Assembly (NCBI RefSeq): GCF_000801105.2
Contig: NC_079514.1
Location: 45,512,515-45,576,514, forward strand
Direction: 5' to 3'
DNA from: Raphanus sativus
Taxonomy: Eukaryota; Streptophyta; Magnoliopsida; Brassicales; Brassicaceae
DNA: 64,000 bases
Position 1 is the first letter of the stretch. Each line of letters begins with the position of its first letter. Made by a program: the position numbers and the translations under genes. The notes below the pieces were generated by a model, which worked only from the letters and a program-made list of their open reading frames with translations, had not been told where the DNA came from and ran no database searches. Positions 35,662-47,880 of the stretch are shown here, in pieces.

Positions 35662-37034
35662 AGTCATTTGGGTAAATGGCCATAAAACAAAAATTATTTA
35701 GGCAACTAGGCAAAATTTTATTTATTTAGGTAGTTGGTTATATGAAGCAAACTGAATTTACATTCTTATCCTCTTGCTGTATCCGTGTAGAGTATAGAAG
35801 ATGCACATCACTAAACATTACTAGCATGTGAGCGTGTGTTTTATGTCGCTATTTAATATTGAAACTAACTCGCTTTAATCCATATTTATTAACCATAAAT
35901 TTGTAGAAAATTTTAATGGTTTGTAATTGCCAAAACAAAAGTTGTCAGTAACCAATTTATTTTCGATACTAAACCATAACGGGTGTCTTGTAATCTTAAG
36001 CCAGCATGTATATTTTAGATTAGTCTTGGTTATCGTAATAACTACAATAATATATATGAATAATTATTATAACCAAATAGAAACTCTAAATCCAAATAGA
36101 AACTCTAAACTTTAAACCCAAATATATACTATATACCCAAACCCAAATAAAAATTCCAAATTCTAAACTGTAAACTCAAATAAAAAATTTAAACTTTAAA
36201 TCCAAATATAAACTCTAAACCTAAAACCAAAATAGAAACTTTAGACTCTAAACCCAAATAGAAACTGTAAATCTTAAATCCAAATAAAACTCTAAAAGTC
36301 CAAATAGAAGCTCTAAACTTTAATAAATATAAACTCTAATCCTAAGTCCAAATAAAAATTCTAAACACTAAAACTTAAACCGTAAACCCAAATAAAACCT
36401 TAAATTATAAACCCAAATAAAAATTCTAAATTTTAAACCTTAAATCCAAATAGAAATTATAAACTCTAAACCCAAATAGCAACTCTAAACTCTGAACCCA
36501 AATAAAAACTCCAATCTCTAAACCATTAACGTAAACCTATATAGAAATTATAAACTCTAAACCCAAATATAATTCTAAATCTTAAACCCAAATAAAATTC
36601 TAAACTCTAAATCTTAAACCCAAATAGAAACTCTGAACTATAAACTCTAAATCTTAAACTCAAATAAAAACTCTAAATCCTAAACCTTAAACTCTAAACC
36701 TAAATAAAACTTCTAAAACACTAAAGCTTAATTTTTTATATGAGTAATTATAATACTTTATATGAATAACTTCACTATTAATACATAAAAAGATAACAAA
36801 TAAAATGATACGGTACAAGAGAGTTGAAACATAATTTGGGTTTAATCCCTTTTAACCTCATGTAACAATTGTACGACACGTTTAAAAAAATTAAGAAAAA
36901 ACAAAAGAAAAGAAAACCAGATGTCTCATTATAAGGCTAATAGTGTCATATAGGGAAATTAGCACAGTAGCTTCAGCATAAGTTACCAAATATACAAATA
37001 ATTTTCTAAACGTGACTATAGAGTGCAATTGCTC
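35662..37034. mobile_element. MULE-like non-autonomous element with telomere-like repeats
   Basis: Inserted in the array with a 9-bp duplication (tatttagta), the Mutator length. Ends are only weakly inverted (gagtcattt / gagcaattg). From about 36,075 to 36,730 it consists of dozens of variants of 'aaactctaaacccaaatag', a degenerate telomere-like repeat (36,075 lies after a short tract of unique sequence). No gene. Confidence 0.8.
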
Positions 37035-40000
37035 TATTTAGTATATGATGTTATATGCAAATTGTTTTAAACATAATTGATCTGACAACTCATATCAAAA
37101 TCTATTTTTGTCGTTCTAAAGTTTTTTAGTTGGAATAGTTGATTGATAAATGATCTATATTAAAAAAAATACATATATATATATATATATATATCATGTA
37201 AATGAAACAAGACGTAATATATAATCTACCGATTAAATGATCATTAAACAAGTATTTTGAACTTTCCATTAACTATTGCACCGACTACCATACGTCACGG
37301 ATTTAATATCGAGTCCAGATGTTTGAAAATCCGAATCATCGTAGATGATCAAGCGTTACATCTTTAGTTATATTTTTCAACCTCATATGTCAGAGAGAGA
37401 CAATGCGTGAAATACAGATTAACAGTCAATGGTCGAGAGTTATATAATTAATTGTACTTTTCGTTAACTTATAAAAGGAAATTTAATACAAAACACATTT
37501 ATCATTATACATGTGTTAATTTATCTCATCCTTCACATATTTGGTATATGATGATATATGCAAAATATTTTAAAATAATTGATTTGAACATTCATATCAA
37601 ATTCTATTGATGTCCTTCTAAAGCTTTTAGTTGGAATAGTTGAATGATAAATGATATATATCAGAGAGTGATTTTTGATATCACTAGAGTGAAAACAAAA
37701 CATAGAGAATATATTCTAGCAAATAAATGATCAGTAAATAAGTATTTTAAACTTCCATTAACTAACTCACCGACTACCGTACATAATGAACTTACATGTC
37801 GAAAGAGCAGACACTTGAAAGACTGATTAACTGTGGATGATCAAGCATTACATCTTTAATTTGCCTTTTAAACCTTACATATCGAGAGAGCCAACACGTG
37901 GAAGACCGGTTAACCGTGGATGACTGATTAACCGGGGATGGTCGGGATTTACATCTTTAACTGCCCTTTTCCTTTTAACACTTGAAATTACATTACATGT
38001 TTAACTTAAAAACGGAAATTTAATCCAATACACAATAAAGTACAATAATTTTATAATTATACATGTGTTATTTATCTCCTCCTTCTCATATTTTGTATTA
38101 TGATGATATATGCAAAAACAAATAGGATAATTGATTTAATTACTCATATCAAATTCTATATATGTTGTTCTAAATTCTTTTTTTTTTTGGAATATTTGAA
38201 TGATAAATGATAGTCTTACATGTCGAGAGAGCAGGTGCATGGAAGACCGATTAATCGTAGATGATCAAATATGACATATTCAATTAAATTTTTAAACCTC
38301 ACATGTCGAGGGAGCCAACGTTTGGAAGAGATATTCACCGTGGATGGTTGGGAGTTACATCTTTAATTTTCAATTCCCTTATAATTCTTGAAATTACATT
38401 ACATGTTTAACTTCAAAACGTTAATTTAGTCCAATACACAAGAAAGTACAATCATTATATCATTTTACATGTATTATTTTATCTCATCCTTCTTATATTT
38501 GGTATATGATGATATACGCAAAAAAAAAACAATTAAAATAATTGATTTGACTACTCATATAAAATTATATTTATGTCGTGCTAAAGTTTTTAGTTGTAAT
38601 AGTTGACTGATAAATGTTCTATATTTTTAATTTTTTTTTTGATATCATAAGAGTGAAACAAAACATATAAAATATCATTTAGCAATTAAATGATCAGTAT
38701 GTAAGTATTTTGAACATTCCATGAACTATTGCACCGACTAGCATACATAATGGACTTACATGTCGAGAGAGTCAACGCGTGGAACACTGATTACCCGGGG
38801 ATGGTCGGGAGTTACATCTTTAATTGTCCTTTTTGTTTTAATTCTTGAAGTTATATTACATGTTTATCTTACAATTGACGATTTGATCTAACACACAAGA
38901 AAGTGCAATCATTTTTATCATTATACATGTGTTGATAAGATAAACATGTTTAACTTGAAAAACGTTAATTTAGTCCAATACACAAAAAAGTACAATCATT
39001 ATATCATTTTAAATGTATTATTTTATCTCATCCTTCTCATATTTGGTATATGATGATATACGCAAAAAAACAATTAAAATAATTGATTTGACTACTCATA
39101 TAAAATTATATTTATGTCGTTCTAAAGTTTTTAGTTGTAATAGTTGACTGATAAATGTTCTATATTTTTAATTTTTTATATCATAAGAGTGAAACAAAAC
39201 ATAGAAAATATCATCTAGCAATTAAATGATCAGTATGTAAGTCTTTTGAACATTCCATTAACTATTGCACCGACTAGCATACATAATGAACTTACATGTC
39301 GAGAGAATCAACGCGTGGAACACTGATTAACCGGGGATGGTCGGGAGTTACATCTTTAATTGTCCTTTTGGTTTATTTCTTGAAGTTATATTACATGTTT
39401 ATCTTACAATTGACGATTTGATCTAACACACAAGAAGGTGCAATCATTTTTGTCAATATACATGTGTTGTTTTATCTAATCCTTCTCGTATTTGGTATAT
39501 AATGATATATGCAAAAAATTAATTTTAACAGTCATATCAAATTCTATTTATGTGGTTCTAATTTTTTTTTGTTGGAATAGTTGAATGAAAAATTATCAAT
39601 ATAAAAAAGTAATTTTCGATATTATGTGAGTAAAAATAAAATATAAACAAATATCCCCTAAAGATAAAATGATCAGTAAACTAGTCTATTGAACCTTCCA
39701 TTAACTATCACACCGACTACCATACATAATAGACTTACATGTCGAGAGAGCAGGTACATGGAAGACCGATTAATCGTAGATGATCAATTGTTACATCTTT
39801 AATTATATTTTTAAATCTCACATGCCGAGAGAGCCAACGCTTGGAAGACATATTTACCGTTGATTGTCGTGAGTTACATACTTAATTGCCATTTTTGTTT
39901 TAGTTCTTGATGTTATATTACATGATTAACTTACAAATGATAATTGAATCAAACACACAAGAAAGTATAATCATTTTTATCATTACATGTGTTGTTTTAT

Positions 40001-41896
40001 CTCCTTCTCCTATTTGGTATATGATGATATATATGGCATAAGAATTAAAACAATTAAAATGACTATTCATATCAAATTCTATTTATGTCATTATGAAGTT
40101 TTTGTTTAGAATAATTGAATAATAAACTATTTATATCAAAAATGATTTTTGATGTCATGAGAGTGAAAACAAAATATAGAAAATATCATCTAGCGATTAA
40201 ATGATCTATAAATAACTCTCTGACTTTCATACATAATAAACTTACATGTCGAGAGAGCACACGCATGGAAGACTAATTAATCACGGAAGGTCAAGTATTA
40301 CATCTTTAATTTTCCTTTTATACCTCACATGTCCAGATAGCCAACGCGTAGAAGACCGATTAACCATGGTTGGAAGTTGCATCTTTAATTGTCCTTTTCG
40401 TTTTAATACTTTAAGTTACATTTCATGTTTTTTAACCAACACACAAGAAAATATAATCATTTTAATCATTATATATGTTTATCTCAACTTTCTCATATTT
40501 GGTATATGATGATATATGCAAAATAAAATTTAAAAAATAGATTTGACTACTCATATTAAATTTGATTTATGTTGTTCTAAAGTTTTTAGTTGGAATATTT
40601 GAATAATATATGATCTATATCAAAAATGATCTTTGATATTCATGTGAGTGAAAACAAAGCATAGAAAATATCATCTAGTGATTAAATTATCACTAAATAA
40701 GTATTTTGAACCTCACATTAAGTAACTTACCACCAACTATCATACATGATGAACTTACATATCAAGATAGCAGGCGCATGGAAAACTGATTAACCGTAGA
40801 AGATCAAGCCTTGCATTTTTAATTATATTTTTAAACCTCACTGTCGAGAGAACCAACACTTGGAAGACCAATTTACCCTGGATGATCAAGAGTTACATCT
40901 TTACTTGTCCTTTTCGTTTTAATTCCTGAAGTTACATTACATGTTTAACTTACAAAAGGCTTAATCCAACTACACAAGAAAATACAATCGGTTTTATCAT
41001 GATACATGTATTATTTTATCTCCTCTTTCTCATATTTGGTATGTGATCATATATGCAAAATATTTAAAATAATTGATTTGATTACCCATATAAAATTATA
41101 TTTATGTAATTCTAAAGTTTTTTTTTGGAATGATTGAATGATGAATGATCTATATCAAAAAAGTGAATTTTGATATCATGTGACTGGAAAAAAAACATAA
41201 AAAAATATCTTCTAGCGATTAAATGATCAGTAAACTTGTATTTTGAATCTCCAATTAACTAACACACCGACTATCATACATAATGAATTTACATGTAGAG
41301 AAGGCAGACGCGTGGGAGACTGATTAACCATGGATGATCAAGCGTTACATCTTTAATTGTCTTTTTAAATTTAACATGTCGAGAGAGTCTACGCGTAAAA
41401 TACCAATTAACCATGGATGGTCAGGAGTTACATTTTTAACTGTCCTTTTCCTTCTAATTCTTGAAATTACTTTGCATGTTTAACTTACAAATAAAATTCT
41501 ATTACTTATATTAAATTATATTTATGTCGTTCAAAATATTTTAGTTGTAATATTTTAGTATAAATGATCTATATAAAAAATATCGTCTAGCGATTAAATT
41601 ATCAGTAAATAAGTCTTTCCATTAAATAAATCACTAACTGTCATACATAATGAAGTTACATGTCGAGAGAGCATTAACCGTGAATAGTCGAGCTTTACAT
41701 TTTTAATTGTCTTTTTCCTTTTAACTCTTGAAATTACATTACGAACTTAACTTAAAAAAGGGAAATCTAATCCAACAAACAAGAAATTAAAATCATTTTT
41801 ATCATTATAGATGTGTGATTTATCTCTTCCTTTTCATATTTGGTATATGATGATATATATTAAAAAATTAAAATAATTGATTTGACTAATCATATC

Positions 41897-42645
41897 TAGG
41901 GGTGGGCAAAAAACCGGAATCGAAGAACCGAACCGAATAGACCCAAAAAATCCGAACCGAATTTTATGAATTACCCAATTTGGTACTAAATTTTATACCC
42001 AAAGAACCGGAACCGAACCCATACCAAACCGAGAACCGAATAATACTCATATAGAACCGGATGAAAAACCCTTATACACCTACCTTACAAATTGTAACAT
42101 GTATTTTTGGATGCTTGATGGTTTTCTTTGTTAGATTGATATTTCTCCATTCTTATATTTATCTCATTTTCTCTTATTATCTACTTTCTATTTCTGTTGC
42201 ACAAAAAGAATCTACTTTCTATTTCAAGTTCAACTAATAATTCAAGCTAGTTTTTTGGTTTGGTTGTTTAAAAACCTTGTGTTTTGGATGTTTTATTTTT
42301 ACAGTTTGGATTTTGGTTTCTGAACGAGGAAATCGTTTGACTGTTATTTTGGTATTGGTTTTGATTTATTTGTTTGCAAGTACATCATATCAATTTGGGT
42401 AATATCGTTACAAAGCAACCATTTAGAACCCAACACGATTGAAACCTTTTTCTGGTTCTAATATGGTTACCAAACTTTAGGAACCGAAAGAACCGAGAAC
42501 CGAAGGAACCGAAAGAACCGAAAACCAAAAAGACCAACCCAATCTGGCCCGAAATTTTCACGGTTCCTTAATGGTTACCAAACTTCAAGAACCGAGAACT
42601 GAAAAAACCGACCCGAACCGAACCGAAGAACCGAACACCCACCCC
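41897..42645. mobile_element. inverted-repeat element rich in aaccgaacc motifs
   Basis: Starts taggggtgggcaaaaaaccg and ends gaacacccacccct; the termini are inverted copies. A 7-bp duplication tcatatc lies on both sides (41890-41896, 42646-42652). Both internal ends are rich in 'gaaccgaa' repeats. The array unit is continuous if it is removed. Probably a hAT-like MITE or foldback element; no gene. Confidence 0.7.
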
Positions 42646-42756
42646 TCATATCAAATTTTATTTATGCCGTTCTAATTTTTTTAGTTTGAATAGATGAATG
42701 ATGAATGATGTATATCAAAAAGTGATTTTTGATATCATGTGATTGAAAACAAAGTA

Positions 42757-42940
42757 CAGTAAAACCTCTATAAATTAATAATGTTGGGACTACACCAAAA
42801 CTATAATTTTTTATTAATTTATAGAGATTATTAATTTACCGAGATACTAATTGAATCAAAAACTCAATTTAGAACTATGAAATTATATTAATTTATAAAG
42901 ATATTAATTTATAGATTATTAATTTAAAGAGGTTATACTG
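42757..42940. mobile_element. Emigrant-type MITE
   Basis: A 184-bp element beginning cagtaaaacctctataaatt and ending with a diverged inverted copy (aatttaaagaggttatactg), flanked by TA duplications (42755-42756, 42941-42942). Termini and TA target agree with the Arabidopsis Emigrant family of pogo/mariner-derived MITEs. It is inserted in an array unit. Confidence 0.85.
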
Positions 42941-44745
42941 TATAGAAAATATCTTCTAGCGATTAAATGATTAGTAAGCAAGTATTTTTAATCTCCAATT
43001 AACTAACACATCGACTATCATACATAATAAATTTATGTCTAGACGGAAAACATGTGTAAGACTGATTAACCGTGGATGGTTACATCTTTAGCTAGTTATA
43101 TTTTTAAACCTCTTATGTGAGGAGAACCAACGCGTGGAAGACCGATTAACCGTCAATGGCCGAGAGTTATATAATTAATTTTCCTTTTCATTTTAATTTT
43201 TGGAGTTACATTACATGTTTAAATTATAAAAGGAAATTTAATCCAACTCACATTTTTATCATTATACATGTTGTTATTTGATCTCCTCTTTCTCATATTT
43301 GGTATGTGATGATATATGCAAAATATTTTAAAATAATTGATTTGAATACTCATATCAAATTCTGTTTATGTCATTCTAAATTTTTAATTCGAATATTTGA
43401 ATGATAAATGATCTATATCAAAAACTGACTTTTGATATCATGTGAGTAAAACAAAAAATAAAAAATATAATGTAGCAAATAAATGATCCTTAAATATGTA
43501 TTTTGAACCTCACATTAACTAACCTACCGACTATCATACATAATGAACTTACATGTCGAGAGAGCTAACACGTGAAAGTCCAATTAACCGTGGATGATCG
43601 ATTAACCGGGGATTGGTGGGGAGTTACATCTTTAACTATTATTTTTCTTTTAATTCTTGAAATTACATTACATGTTTAACTTACAAACGGTAATTTAATC
43701 CAACACACAAAAAAGACAATCAATTTATCATTTTACCTGTGTTATTTTATCTCCTCCTTCTCATATTTCGTATATGATGATAAATGCAAAAAATAATTAA
43801 AATAATTGATTTAGCTACTCATATCAAATTCTGTTTATGCCGTTCTAAAGGTTTTGGTAGAATAGTTGAATGATAAATGATCTATATCAAAAACTAATTT
43901 TCAATATTGTGTTAGTAAAAATAAAACATAGAAATTATCTTCTAACAATAAATGATCGGTAAACTAGTCTATTGAACCTTCCATTAACTATGCACTGACT
44001 ACTATACATAATAGATTTACATATCGAGAGAGAAGTCACGTGGAAGACCGATTAACCGTAGATGATCAAGTGTTATATATTTATTTATATTTTTTAACCT
44101 CACATGTCGAGAGATACAACACTTGGAAGACATATTGACCGTAGATGGTTGGGAGTTATATCTTTAATTGTCTTTTTATATTCTAATTATCGGTGTTACT
44201 TAACATGTTTAACTTACAAAAGGAAATTAATCTAACACACAAGAAAATACAATCATTTTTATATTTATATATTTGTTATTTTATCGCTTCCTTCTCATAT
44301 TTGGTATATGATGATATATGCAAAAAAAATTAAAATAATTGATTTGATTACTTATATCAATTTTTATTTACGTTGTTCTAAATTTTTTAGTTGAAATAGT
44401 TGAATGATAGATGATAATTCAAAAGTATTTTTTGTATCTGAGTAAAACAAACAAAGAAAATATATTTTACTAATTAAATGATCAGTAAACAAGTGTTTTG
44501 AACCTTTCATTAACTATGCTTTGACTGTCATACATAATAGACTTATATGTTGAAATAGAATGCACATGAAAACCCGATTAAGCATAAATGATTAAGTATT
44601 ACATCTTTAATTATTTTTTAAAATCTCACATATTGAGATAGCCGATGCGGGGAACATCGATGAACCGTGGACAATCTGCAGTTACATTTTTAGTTGTATT
44701 TCTTTTTCTATTTCTTTTTGTTTATGACCATGCTATTGATTTTTC

Positions 44746-45150
44746 TTTGTTTTCTTATTTTTCTTATAGAAAAATGCCATAATTATATTGATAATTCACC
44801 GATAATGCTGTCCACAGATATTTAAGGGTATTTGACAATGTATTCACCATATTTTAAAGAAACCACCAATATTTCAAACTTTGTTTTATTTATAGAAAAA
44901 GAAAAATGAAAGAAAAAAGGAGTATGGTAGGTGAAAAAGACCAATTTCTATTATCGACAGATGCTCTGAACTAAACAAAAAAGGGAACAATAGAGGAGCA
45001 AATATTCTTTCACTCTTTTAATGCTTTGAAAAGAATCCTGACCGTTGATGCTTGTCTTTTATTGGGTGGATGGGGCGGCATTAACTACGTGGTCCTTATA
45101 CAATTCGCTGTAACGCCAACACGAGGATTAGTGTGACTGATAAATATTCT
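44746..45150 (+). other. SPP2 upstream region
   Basis: Follows the last array unit. The part to about 44,990 is duplicated at 28,425-28,453/30,806-30,990. The remainder, with ACGT core ctacgtgg at about 45,087, is the probable SPP2 promoter. No gene. Confidence 0.55.
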
Positions 45151-45230
45151 CTCCTCTCTTCTCAAGAAAAGAAGAAACCTTCTTTTTTCATCTTACAGGA
45201 GAGGAAGAAGAAGAAGAAGCTATAAACACA

Positions 45231-45834
45231 AGGTTTGCTTTCATCCTTCTTTAATTTAGGGTTTGAGTGTCTCCCCTTGTTAGTGATTTTTGTTGGGGAA
45301 ATGAGGCAAATGCGATGTCTTTAGATGCTTTGTTACTGCTCTTGCTTAGTGATGCAGCTCATCCCTGTTGATTATGTATTTATTTAAGATGATTTGTTTT
45401 TATTTTCCGTTGGTTTGATAAGCATGAGTTTTTTTTCTTTATTTTATTGTTAGTCAGATAAATATTAATGCAGTAGAAACTGATTTTAAGGAGTCTATCT
45501 GGATCACCTTTAGAATATTATGTATATGATGTTTTAAGAGCTTTGTAATTAAATTTTTGAACTTTTTGATTTGAATATTGAATAGATTTTGAGCTTTTAT
45601 AGCACTTACAAGCTTTCTAAAAGCAGAAGAGTATTCTCAGCCTTCTATTGATCTAAACATTGAGTTTCTTTTGGAACTGGTAGCAAAATAGATTATATAC
45701 TTATTTTGCTTTGTCTAATCTTACCAATTGTTGTGTATGTTAAGAACAAAACACTATATGCTAACTTCTTTATTAACACTTTCCAATATTGTATTATGAT
45801 CATCAATGACTCTGCCTCTACTGCCTATTCACAG
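45231..45834 (+). other. SPP2: probable 5'-leader intron of SPP2
   Basis: A GA-rich leader (gaagaagaagaagaagc) precedes donor acaag|gtttgc at 45231, and acceptor ttcacag|gacac ends at 45834, just before the ATG. The length (604 bp) is typical of plant leader introns. Confidence 0.55.
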
Positions 45835-45855
45835 GACACTTCCAATATGGTGATT

Positions 45856-47646
45856 ATGGAACGGCTGAAATCTCCTCCTCCTCTCATGATCGTCTCAGAC
45901 CTTGATCACACCATGGTATGCCGATTCTGTGGAAAACTCTCAATTTGCATTGGTAGAAGAAGAATAAAAAAAAGGGTTCATGATGTGATTTTGTTTTTAC
46001 TACAGGTTGATCATCAAGATCATGACAACCTCTCTCTTCTGAGGTTCAACTCACTGTGGGAAGACGCTTACCGCCGTGACTCTCTTCTTGTCTTCTCAAC
46101 CGCAAGATCACCAATTCTTTACAAAGAGTTGAGAAAAGAGAAACCGTTGTTGACCCCTGATGTCATCATCACATCCATAGGAACCGAGATAGCGTTTGGT
46201 AACCCCATGGTTCCTGACCATTCTTGGGTTGAGACCTTGAACAGAGGTAAATGGAACCGGGAGATAGTTCTGGAAGAAACAAGCAAGTTCCCTGAGTTAA
46301 CCCTTCAGCCTAAAACTGAGCAGAGGCTACACAAGATCAGCTTTTACATTGATGAAGGTAAAGGTGAGGCAGTGACCAAGGAACTTTCACAGTTGCTGGA
46401 GAAACGTGGCGTTAAGTGTTTACTTATATATCTTTTGTGTGTGTTTTTATTACTTGGAAACCAAATGGTTTGTTGATTATGGTTTATGTATTCAGTTGGA
46501 TGTCAAGATTATTCACAGTTGGGGAATGAATCTTGATGTTATACCGCGAGGTGGAGGAAAAGGAGAAGCTCTTGAGTATCTTCTCAAGAAGCTCAAGGCT
46601 GAAGGAATGTTTCCTCTCAATACTCTTGCTTGCGGCGACTCTGAACATGATGCTGAGCTATTCAGCATTCCTGATGTTCACGGTGTCATGGTACTGTTCA
46701 GTTGTTTCCTTCCTCCATTCTTACCAACACCATTGCCTTTACTGGTTGTTTTTTTTGTCTATGTGTGTTTTATGAAGGTGAGCAACTCCCAAGAAGAGCT
46801 ATTGAAGTGGCATACTGAAAATGCTTTAAACAACTCAAAGCTCATACATTCAAGCGAGAGATGTGCTGATGGGATTCTTCAAGCTATTGATTATTTCAAG
46901 CTTGGCCCAACTCTTTCTCCAAGAGATAGTTCTGAGTTCTTGAATGGAAAGTCGGATATTGCCAATCCTGGTCAAGAAGTTGTGAGATTCTACTTGTTTT
47001 ACGAGAGGTTGAGACGCGGTGAGATCAAGAAGTATGAAACATACATAAACAGCTTCAAAGAGGCTTGTGTGAGTGTCATAAGATGCAAATGGAATCCATA
47101 TTTGTCTTATTGACCGGACTAATTAATTACCTTTTCTTGGAACTTTTTTAGGACCAAGATGCTGTCTTTTTTCATCCATCAGGTGCTGAGAAGTCTCTGA
47201 GGGACATCTTTGATGAGCTGAGGAAGTATCATGGAGACAAAAGTAGGAAGAAGTTTTGGGTTTGGGTGGATCAGGTTCTGGTAATAGACAACATTCCTGG
47301 GAGATGTATAGTGAAGTTTGATAAGTGGGAGCAATACGGTAAGAATGCCATCTTTGGTGACTTATATCAGCAAGTCATATGTTTTAGTAAATGACACTGA
47401 TGGTTTTGTTACTTTTGGCAGAGGATGAGCGTAAATGCTGCACAACCACTGTTGAATTCACTTCAAAGGTACCTAGATATACTTTTCAAAATTCAAGATA
47501 GTATCTGAAGTATCAATTCTTGATGGAATGAGAAATGGACTGCTGAAAATCTGCAGGGAGGAGGATCCTTGGTGTGGGAACAAGTGAAGCAAATATGGTC
47601 AGGAGAACCAGAGCTGGATGATGAAAACAGTTGCTGGATTATTTGA
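45856..47646 (+). CDS. SPP2: sucrose-phosphate phosphatase
   Basis: Seven coding exons: 45856-45915, 46006-46410, 46496-46690, 46778-47068, 47152-47338, 47422-47468, 47557-47646, giving 424 residues, close to the plant SPP length. It hydrolyses sucrose-6F-phosphate to sucrose in the cytosol, the last step of sucrose synthesis. The HAD phosphatase domain begins MIVSDLDHTM (D15 nucleophile, D17 acid/base). SPP motifs follow: LLRFNSLWEDAYRRDSLLVFSTARS, LRKEKPLLTPDVIITSIGTEIAFG, GGGKGEALEYLLKKLK and ACGDSEHDAELF (D203, D207). The C-terminal SPP domain has HPSGAEKSLRDIF, WEQYEDERKCCTTTVEF and final SCWII. Catalytic aspartates remain, but STGR is STAR and GDSGND is GDSEHD. An in-frame ATG at 45847 would add three residues; 45856 matches the family start MERL. 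Confidence 0.93.
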
Positions 47647-47804
47647 ATCTTGGAGACTTGTGAATGATGGATATGCAAAAAGTCTTCGGGATTTATCTTC
47701 CCTTTCTCCATATATAGTTTTTTTAAGTATAAGTTTTGAAATTGTTTTTGATAATTACCAAAAAAGTGTAATATACTACACTTGAGATTTACAGGAATCA
47801 AAAA

Positions 47805-47880
47805 AAAATGGAGGGCCAACTGGCTTCGAACCGGTTACCTCTGGATCTGCTGCCAAATTCTCTAACACAAAGCTGTGGAT
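47805..47880 (-). other. tRNA-like box B motif after SPP2
   Basis: On the minus strand, aaccggttcgaagccag is a good box B/T-arm sequence and is followed by a run of Ts (tttttttttga), as in RNA polymerase III genes. No matching acceptor stem or D-arm could be built, so it is at best a degenerate tRNA or SINE piece. Confidence 0.3.

Larger units (their letters stand above)
26736..44745. repeat. degenerate ~0.5-kb tandem repeat array (about 18 units)
   Basis: The motif 'cttacatgtcgagag' or a close variant recurs near 27,068, 31,171, 34,555, 35,098, 35,507, 37,789, 38,214, 38,754, 39,290, 39,732, 40,240, 40,752, 41,285, 41,653, 43,547, 44,009 and 44,541. After removing inserted elements the period is about 410-540 bp. 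Each unit carries two related sub-blocks (cgagagagc ... cgtggaagaccgattaaccg ... gttacatctttaattg), then 'ttaatccaacacacaagaaa', 'catatttggtatatgatgat', 'atcaaattctatttatgtcg' and 'aatgatcagtaaa'. Units differ by substitutions and small deletions, so the array is old. No coding potential. It separates ABCG27 (with its MULE) from SPP2. Confidence 0.9.

Noticed and set aside
26736..44745. CRISPR-like array
   Set aside because: Units are about 0.5 kb and degenerate, without short identical repeats and unique spacers; the context is a plant nuclear genome.
47805..47880. tRNA gene on the minus strand
   Set aside because: There is a good T-arm/box B but no acceptor stem or D-arm; kept only as a tRNA-like motif.
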